DNA of 64,000 bases, taken from assembly GCA_947069175.1 (NCBI GenBank), contig CAMTDV010000018.1, positions 45,954,869-46,018,868 on the forward strand, in the 5' to 3' direction. Under the pieces are notes generated by a model. The model ran no database searches. It was given only the letters and a program-made list of their open reading frames with translations, and was not told the origin of the DNA. This DNA is from Scalesia atractyloides (Eukaryota; Streptophyta; Magnoliopsida; Asterales; Asteraceae). Positions 57,807 through 64,000 of this stretch are shown here, piece after piece. The stretch's first letter is position 1; each line of letters starts with the position of its first letter. Made by a program: the position numbers and the translations under genes.

Positions 57807-58324
57807 TTTGTGTATTAGTTTGATCTAGAAAAGATATAACTGGAAAGACAGGGGGGCTATATAAGGCACATTTTAGAAAGGAAATTAAAATATTCCATAA
57901 TTACACAAGGGCCCCTCAACTTTCTTAACCTCCATAACCTGGTTTTTTAGTTATTAAACTAATTAACTAGTTGAGTTAACAGAGTTGACTAACACAGTTA
58001 GTTGATTTGCTTATTTCATAGTTTTCAGTAATTACAAAACAACCCCTTAACTTATAATTTCAACTAACTACTAAGTTACCTCCATTAAAGTCTCCCTTAC
58101 AGAAAAAAAAACTAACCGAACTAACCGAAATCTTTATAAAATCAATGTTTTTTATCCGGTTCTAACCGAACGCGATACGTGATGATTAATTTAGTAATAA
58201 AATATTAATACAATTAAAATTATTAAAATTTCTTATGTATATTTTTTATTTAATTGGAACTAGTCCGTTTATGCAAATCTGGGTCAGATTTTGGAAGTCC
58301 GGTTTTTATGGAGGTTACATCACC

Positions 58325-59414
58325 AGATCGTGACATGTGCAAGTCTATACCATTAACAAGGCTGACCTAGCTCTAGATGCTAGCTATCGCGCCACGCTAG
58401 AGGAACCACAAAATCTGGCGCGACACGTGGGAGATGACAAACTGGACCTATAAATGCAGTGGCTTGGGACAGAAGATTTTACACCTGTTCGATCGAAACT
58501 CTCTGATCAGACACTCTCGTATCCCCGTTATTCTTACAGTACACACCCTAAACCCCTAAACCTGTGAAGCACTGCCCCGTTGTAAGTGTCTTAACCCTAA
58601 TTCCTGTATATAAGGCTATACTTTGTTAACTACATTGGGGTTTTGTCTCGTGATGTATCGTTAAAGTTTAAGTTGGGTTATTGCACTACCACGTGTTGCA
58701 TTGTAATTTTATTAGGAACTCAGAAATAGCACCATGAAGCTCTAAGATAACAACCTTAAAACTACAAAGTGAGTCATTCTTTCTTTTTACCAAATGATTT
58801 ACAAAACCCTAAATGTTTTACAAGTTGTATTTACAGTGATTAAGTTTTTGTTATCTGCAATTACTGCCGTTATGTGGGGTTTTGTTTACACTACTAGTCC
58901 GGCGTTACTATTGGATGAAAGTTAGCCAATAGTAATATGACTACCGTCATTGGAACTGCCACCATGACAAATACTGATTGAGTTTTTGTTAGATAATAAC
59001 AATGTAATCGCCCTTGATACTGTAAAATATAACATTGTTTCTGTTAACAAAATTTTAATGAAGTCACTAGTATTTTCAGCTGACCCAAATGTTTTTAAAC
59101 ACGTTTAAGGTAACTTACTGTGAAAGTCGTAGAAGCCAGCTATGGAGAACTGAAAGCTTAAATAAAGTGGCTATGATAACCTGAATAAAAGAAGAAATTT
59201 ATGTTTTGTCAATTAGGGTTTATCCATACAAAAACATTGAATGGAATATGGGATTCATCCTATTTGTTTAATATTAAACTTTGGTGTTTTACAAACTCTG
59301 AAATATTTTCCTAACTAAGATCCTGATGATATTTTCCGGTGCCAATTTAATAAACCGATACCACCGGTTGACTGCTCTAGGCTTCCGCCTTGGGTGGGGT
59401 CGGGGGCCGTGACA
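58325..59414 (+). repeat. Solo LTR, main segment
   Basis: Contains GACACGTGGG (G-box/ABRE-like, CACGTG 58424-58429), TATAAAT (58449-58455), then about 960 bases to the GTGACA end. Plus-sense orientation is inferred from the TATA box. No ORF. Confidence 0.75.
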
Positions 59415-59419
59415 CTTTT

Positions 59420-60930
59420 ATAATATGGTGTGGCCTCTTTGTAATCAGGTAACACAACTTTGGCATAACCACAACATAAGAAATGACATATTATGCCACC
59501 CTCTTTTTTCCCGCTTCCTTTCTCTGCATCCCATAACTTTGCATTACAAATTTCATAAATAACATATTGGTCACCATGATCCAAATAATCTGTTGAAACA
59601 TACAACAAAAAAGGTAAATATAGAAGGTTTTTTTTTTGTTAATACGATATACGTATTTATAACTTTATTGATAAATATTATGTAGCAATTAATTATAAAT
59701 TAACATAACCTATAGAAACGCCTTTAAAAGCATCTCGCTCTACACTTTCCTCTGTGCTCAAGTCGATCACTGGTATAGGAGACGTAATACGTGGTTTGCG
59801 TACTAACTTACATTTGCTGGATGATAGCCTTGGCAAAGAAGAATTCATAGGTAAATTAGATGTGCTGGTGGTTACTGTGATGTCAGATGAAATTGAAATT
59901 TGAAAACCATTTGCTTGATTTGTAATGTTGTTCGTAATACAACTAATGTTACCTAATACAATGCATAAAACACATAGTTACGATATTTGGAAAACAATAC
60001 AAACATCATAATATATAAACACTGAATTAAAAAAATACTTACTTGTTAGTATAATTGATGGAATTGGAGTAAGATTATGCGTAACATTAGGAGTGGATTC
60101 GGAATTGTTATACCCACTGACATTGTCTATAGGATCCGATGTACCAGCTCTCTGGTAGTAGATCTTATTTTGTCAATATAAGATTTCCGTAATTGCAGGT
60201 TATCTCTATCCTTGTTTGAATAATTCGAGTGACTAATACCAAGTATTAAAGCATAAAAAATTAAATTATGGTCACGTGTATATATATACACACACACACA
60301 CAATTTGTTTCTTACTAAACATAATTCAAATATGATATAATACATTAAACAACAGTATAGATTTGAAAATAACATACCATCGAGTGACATTGTACGATGT
60401 TGTGTAACAACTCCTGTAAGAGACAGAGTGGAATTCGAATTAGTATTTGTGAATATAGTATTAACGGATGACGATGTACCTCCTTCTGCATTTGATCTCT
60501 TATTATCTAAATATAATTTCCTTAGTTTCCGTCTATGAGAAGCCTCATCTTGACTATCAGTTGGGAGCACAACTACGATAAAATCGTATACATATTCACA
60601 AAATTAACAAAAAAAGCAAAAAGTAATTAAATTAGTAAATTCTAAATAAACAAAGGATAATATAACAGTAGTGAAAAAATGTTAACGTAAAATAATACCA
60701 TTGGTTATGCTGGATAAAGGTCTTCTCCCTCGACGAACTGTGAAGACACAAAACAAAAATGGACAAACTAAAATAACACATTCGAGCATGATAAATACAT
60801 AATTAAGTGGACGTCAAACAATCGAAATTTCGTATGAAATGATTAGTGTAATACCATTAACAATGTCGGTGGACGCGTTTCCATTTCGGTGAACTGCGCA
60901 TATCTTGATAGGAAAAACTAGGGTAATACC
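59420..60930 (-). pseudogene. Helitron Rep protein, N-terminal exons
   Basis: Minus-strand exons separated by introns with GT ends: about 60930-60880; about 60740-60710 (VFTVRRGRRPLSSITNG); 60570-60385 (SHRRKLRKLYLDNKRSNAEG, ending SLDG before a GTATG donor); about 60240-60060; about 59945-59713 (TSPIPVIDLSTEESVERDAF, KGVSIGYV); and 59611-59420 (DYLDHGDQYVIYEICNAKLW, HFLCCGYAKVVLPDYKEATP), ending YYKS at the insertion. The two CxxC-like pairs around YEICNAKLW and FLCCGYAKV match the N-terminal zinc-finger part of plant Helitron Rep. The true start is uncertain. Introns hold a (CA)n run at 60288-60301. Confidence 0.75.
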
Positions 60931-60956
60931 ATTAGCAATTTCGTGTGAAATGATTA

Positions 60957-61061
60957 GATCTTCGTATGAACACCTGCCAAAGCAGCATGCACGTGTTCTT
61001 GGATCATTGCGGCCAATTCTTCGGGTGTCATGTTGAGGTTTCCGTGACGTCCAGTTGCCAT
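60957..61061 (-). pseudogene. Start of Tekay gag, cut after about 34 codons
   Basis: ATG at 61061; MATGRHGNLNMTPEELAAMI and EHVHAALAG resemble the Gag N-terminus of plant Tekay elements. The frame ends in TAA exactly where sequence changes to the proposed Helitron end. Confidence 0.6.
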
Positions 61062-61321
61062 TTTAGATCTTCGCAAGACAACATAAACACATACCGATAA
61101 GTATATATATCCCATATAGTTATCCTATTCCATACTTAAATAATCCCTCAAATTATGTCAACCCAAATAAATTAAACAATCAAAAGAAATATTCGATTAA
61201 ATAAAATTTCAACGTCTTACAAAATGCCAACCAAACATATCAGTTACTATAAAATCTTAAGTTCAAACATAAGTAGAGAAATAAATAGACAGAAGGAAGC
61301 AAATGGGATAAGCGAGACGAA
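61062..61321 (-). other. Spacer between pre-gag ORF and gag
   Basis: AT-rich, non-coding, 260 bp; the minus strand runs from the pre-gag stop to the gag ATG. Confidence 0.6.
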
Positions 61322-61939
61322 TCAGTCTTCTACGTCTCCATCTCCCAAATCGCTATCGTTGCCGTCATCCTCCGCGGCGTTTCCAGCTTCTATAGCGGGG
61401 TCTTCCTCCGGATCCTCCTCTGGATCCTCCTCTAGATCCTCCTCTACCGGCACTGGAGGGGCCGGTGCTGGTGCGGGTACTGGTAAAGGTGCCTGATTCT
61501 GTTCTAGTTGTTGAATTCTCCAGCTGGACTCAAGAACTCTGTCTTCGAGCCAGTCAGCCCTTAGCTGCTCAGCACGAAGATCTTTAGCTAAGGTGTTACG
61601 AGCTATCTTGCTCTCATGTTGCTCTTCCTCGAGCTCTCCAGTCTTACCCGTTAATTGTCGTATCATCCATCCTTGTGCTAGGATGGTTTCATGCATTCTC
61701 TCTAGTTGTTCTTGTTGTTTTCTTATCATATCTCTAAGTAGGTCGTTCCCTACTTCTAACGAGTTAACCGGTTCGACCGGCATAGCGATGGTCGGGCGTG
61801 AGGACGACTCCTCTCCTAGAGCGAGTCTTTTTCTAGCAGCTGAGCGTGTCTCCACGCCATGAGGTGGTGAGGGTTCGACCATAGGTGCCTTCCCCGGCGC
61901 CCTTGGTTGCAAAAGTTTGTCGGATGATGATGATGACAT
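61322..61939 (-). CDS. Intact pre-gag ORF (205 aa): coiled coil with acidic tail
   Basis: The ORF lies between primer site and gag of the right-hand Tekay element and is uninterrupted, while almost every other ORF in the window is broken. Residues 1-60 are Ser/Pro/Arg-rich (ETRSAARKRLALG). Residues about 66-148 are a continuous amphipathic Leu/Glu/Gln helix (IRKQQEQLERMHETILAQG, LRAEQLRADWLEDRV) likely to form a coiled coil. Residues 150-165 are Pro/Ala repeats, and residues 166-205 are almost all Asp, Glu, Pro and Gly. No zinc finger, protease or membrane segment. I do not recognise a named family. It could be an element-specific leader protein or an N-terminal part of a longer Gag. Confidence in the ORF is good; its function is unknown. 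Confidence 0.7.
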   Translation of the reverse strand: MSSSSSDKLLQPRAPGKAPMVEPSPPHGVETRSAARKRLALGEESSSRPTIAMPVEPVNSLEVGNDLLRDMIRKQQEQLERMHETILAQGWMIRQLTGKTGELEEEQHESKIARNTLAKDLRAEQLRADWLEDRVLESSWRIQQLEQNQAPLPVPAPAPAPPVPVEEDLEEDPEEDPEEDPAIEAGNAAEDDGNDSDLGDGDVED

Positions 61940-62127
61940 TGCCTGTTGGGTTGTGTAGTTAGTTACGAGTTGCGTTTATCACAATATGCATTCATATTTT
62001 TCCTAACATAGTTGTAGTACAACACATAACCAGATATCACAGTTCAGTGCCAAACTAAGTCTAGTGTCGTGTAATCAGCTATAGTTTAGGTCTACTTTTA
62101 ATGCAAACCCGGTTCTCTATAGCTAGA

Positions 62128-62142
62128 GGCTCTGATACCAAT
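62128..62142 (-). other. Primer-binding site of the second Tekay element
   Basis: The minus strand reads TTGGTATCAGAGCC just inside the LTR, an iMet-type site. The element at 24101-32197 has lost this site. Confidence 0.88.
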
Positions 62143-62143
62143 C

Positions 62144-64000
62144 TGTCACACCCTCAATTTCCACTTGCGGAGTTTTACCGCGAGGCGTGTGAACAAACCA
62201 GAATCCGAGACACTAGTAACATCGAACGACTCTATATGATTTGTTTGTACGTTTTCCAAAATCATTTGTTTAACCATTCATAGTTATTTTTAAATTGTTT
62301 TAGTTTGGTTTCAATGTTTAGCGGAAGCATTAGTTTTAAAGTTGAGCGGAAGCATTAAAGTAAAGTAAAGGAACGGGCGCCAACACAAACGCCAAAACTA
62401 AAGAAAAACCCAAACAATATTCGTAAATGAGACTCGATAAAAAGATGTCTTGATCAATGCAAGTGAGTGCACCTAGAGCTCCTAGCGTCCTAAGAAACAT
62501 GTAAAGAAACAAGTGTCAACATTAAAGAAGAGTGAGTTCACAGGTTTTTATAAGTTCATTAGTTCGGTTATAAGTTTGTTTCCCCCGTTGTCCCTAACCC
62601 GGGATAACGATTTAGTTCCATTATTCCCAACCCGAAATAATACTGATGGTTCCATTATTCCTTACCCAGAATAATAATGATGTTCCATTATTCCTAACCC
62701 GGAATAATAATGTTGTTGGTTCCATTATCCCTAACCCGGAATAATATTGTTGATTCGTAATTAAGTTCAATGTTAACATGTAGGTAGCGAGCCTAAAGTT
62801 ATGTCACGTAAGTGTTCGCGATCGAAGCTGACTGTTGTGCCTCCATGTTGCCAGGCCTATCACTGACCATGGAGAAAGTTAGGCCAAATTATTCACCCGT
62901 TGACCATACCCGGTCGGCTAGCGCGACTAGCTCGGGTGGGGCTTGTCGGGCCCAGTAGTACTACTTATAATTTCCCCGCTATCTAAACCAATACTAACGA
63001 TCTGAGAGTTTGTCGAGGACTTGTGTGATATAGCTGCTTAGTGACCATAACGTACATTAACATTAACTTACTTACCGAATAGTTTAATGACGTTAATTTC
63101 GTATAACGTAAAGAGATAGAGTTGTAGAGTGTATACATGTTTCTCCCCCTGTTGTTTAAAACCGGATAAAATTAGGGGCCATGAACTCACCTTTAGTTGC
63201 TCGGTTAGTGTAACACAGGAGTAGCAAATGATGGGACCGCTAATCGCGTCCTAACAAGTCAATCGATTTAGAGTTAGTGTGTGAACACACTGATACAAGC
63301 CCTACTCATAACTATCGTACAATGCGGCACACATGATAACAAATTCGAAAACACAATCATGCATGCAAAGTATTATCATACCAACATAATGATCAAACCA
63401 ACTTATCATGAACACAAATCAGCTCATACAACATTTTGGTACACACATTCGCAAGTTATCAAATTTCAGCTTGTCTACTCATAATTAGGCTGTTTTCGAG
63501 GATCTTTATAAAATAGTTCCAACGTTCCAAAAATTCCAATTATTTTACAGAAGGTGTCATATATACTGTAGAGTTTTATATAAATTTTTCAAGTCCTAAC
63601 ACTTTACCAATTATTCATAAATATTAATATACTAGGCTGCAGTAAGATTCGTCGCTTTCTGACTGCAGTCCACGGGAGAATTTATTTAAAAATCATCGTT
63701 CATCCAATTAACAAAATTCCAGTGGGAGTTTCCCGGAAATTTCCATCTCCAGTGCTGTACAAATTTCGTGATTCAACTCTCTACAGATTATGAGATCCGA
63801 CTCGATAAACAACTAACAAATTTTCAGAATTTACACAGCTTCAGTTACTGCACTTAATTGACCACTTAAAAATATCAAACAACCTCATAAAAATATGAAT
63901 CCAGCGCCATTAGAAGCGTTTTTCAAAAATATACGTTTTAGGCTTCAGAAAATCCGTTTTTCGCTAAATAATAACCAAGTTACAGCCAATTGAAGTTGGC
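62144..64000 (-). repeat. 5' LTR of the second Tekay element (partial)
   Basis: Begins TGTCACACCC and matches 24101-25820 along its length; it runs off the window just inside the long palindrome with arms TTACAGCCAACT and AGTTGGCTGTAA. This copy preserves the correct TG terminus that is TA at 24101. Confidence 0.92.
62580..62757. repeat. Short tandem hairpin units in the Tekay LTR
   Basis: Five units of about 34-40 bp, each with inverted ends such as ATTATTCC-taaccc-GGAATAAT or TGTCCC-taaccc-GGGATAAC. The LTR at 24101 has only two units (24495-24575). Confidence 0.8.

Larger units (their letters stand above)
48735..58319 (-). mobile_element. Non-coding LTR retrotransposon (LARD-like), 9.6 kb
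   Basis: Flanked by TCACC (48730-48734, 58320-58324). The LTRs are 48735-51657 and 55072-58319; plus-strand ends are TGTCACAC or TGTTACAC and GGAGGTTACA. The primer site sits left of the right LTR, so the element is on the minus strand. The 3.4-kb internal region has no Gag or Pol sequence I can recognise. Long LTRs and a non-coding interior define a large retrotransposon derivative that needs another element's proteins. The right LTR is longer because of a MITE. Confidence 0.88.
55072..58319 (-). repeat. LARD 5' LTR (3.25 kb, includes a MITE)
   Basis: Partner of 48735-51657. The extra length is the 318-bp MITE plus its 9-bp duplication. It carries the same hairpins and tRNA-like boxes. Confidence 0.93.
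1178..59414 (+). mobile_element. Solo LTR (about 1.26 kb once nested insertions are removed), in the Helitron
   Basis: The LTR starts TGTAACAACTC (1178) and ends GGGGGCCGTGACA (59414). It is flanked by CTTTT on both sides; one extra T sits in the left homopolymer. It survives as three pieces: 1178-1227, 48615-48734 and 58325-59414, separated by two elements that each made their own 5-bp duplication. There is no second LTR, primer site or internal region, so it is a solo LTR left by LTR-LTR recombination. The plus orientation is inferred from TATAAAT at 58449-58455 and the G-rich 3' end resembling other LTR ends here. It interrupts an exon of the Helitron Rep gene. Confidence 0.8.
1..60957 (-). 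mobile_element. Helitron (autonomous type, broken), interrupted by a 58-kb nest
   Basis: Two blocks of one Helitron Rep/helicase gene lie on the minus strand at 59420-60930 (N-terminal exons) and 1-1177 (next part of the protein). The reading continues across the gap: the right block ends with ATPYYKS at the codon where the left block resumes with LFTSNDNENRYFLKN. A CTTTT duplication flanks the interrupting LTR (1172-1176 and 59415-59419). The 5' terminus is probably near 60957, where a foreign gag stops and the minus strand reads TCTAATCATTTCAC; Helitrons start with TC and insert between A and T, as seen here (GA|TC). The 3' end (CTRR with hairpin) is outside the window to the left. The gene blocks are firm; the exact 5' end is inferred. 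Confidence 0.65.
60958..64000 (-). mobile_element. Second Tekay-like Gypsy element, 5' part, open at the window edge
   Basis: The 5' LTR from 62144 to beyond 64000 belongs to the same family as the LTRs of the element at 24101-32197. Then follow a primer site, a 205-aa pre-gag ORF and the first 35 codons of gag. The rest of the element is missing at this point, where the Helitron begins; its 3' part may lie left of the window. Confidence 0.8.

Noticed and set aside
48735..58319. Two 3-kb similar blocks considered as a segmental duplication
   Set aside because: They have TG/CA ends, a 5-bp target duplication and a primer site, so they are LTRs of one element.
61224..61496. Ser/Gly-rich plus-strand open frame
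   Set aside because: Antisense of the acidic tail of the pre-gag ORF; low complexity with no start context.

Overview
The window is plant nuclear DNA made almost entirely of nested transposable elements; I see no host gene and no structural RNA gene. The sequence shows Copia and Gypsy polyproteins of plant lineages (SIRE-like, Athila-like, chromodomain Tekay-like), initiator-Met and Asp tRNA primer sites, a multi-exon plant Helitron Rep gene and a Mutator-type MITE with a 9-bp target duplication. The flavour of the polyproteins suggests a dicot, probably Asteraceae; that is an inference from remembered family resemblance.

The nest can be unpacked base by base with target-site duplications (TSDs). 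Outermost on the right is a minus-strand Tekay-like element (60958 to beyond 64000: LTR, primer site, an intact pre-gag ORF, start of gag). Its gag stops where a minus-strand Helitron appears to begin. The Helitron Rep gene runs from about 60930 to 59420 and resumes at 1177 down to 1. The break is a solo LTR (1178..59414, TSD CTTTT). That LTR was itself split twice: by a plus-strand gag-only Gypsy element with three LTRs (1228-48609, TSD CCCCG) and by a non-coding LTR element, a LARD (48735-58319, TSD TCACC), which carries a MITE (56043-56360, TSD TTTTATTAA). The first LTR of the gag-only element was split by a minus-strand Athila-like element (1738-37341, TSD ATACG). The Athila element was then hit by a 14.9-kb SIRE-like Copia (6379-21318, TSD GTTTC) in its 3' region and by a chromodomain Tekay-like element (24101-32197, TSD CCATC) inside its reverse transcriptase. 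This gives six insertion levels.

Nearly all coding sequences are decayed by frameshifts, stops and deletions: the Copia protease has lost its catalytic Asp, the inner Tekay has lost its gag N-terminus and primer site, and the Athila reverse transcriptase is split. The clearest intact ORF is the 205-aa pre-gag coiled-coil protein at 61322-61939.

The most interesting signal is non-coding. The Copia carries about 25 copies of an 18-bp quasi-palindrome (CAAGTTCG-NN-CGAACTTG) and the unrelated Athila about 20 copies of another (TGGCACG-NN-CGTGCCA). Both have a CG-NN-CG core. Both sit immediately upstream of the LTR TATA box and again just 5' of the extra 3' ORF; the Copia also has them in front of gag. 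The gag-only Gypsy LTR has a pair of related palindromes upstream of its TATA box. This parallel placement suggests binding sites for a regulator, and an internal promoter for the 3' ORFs.
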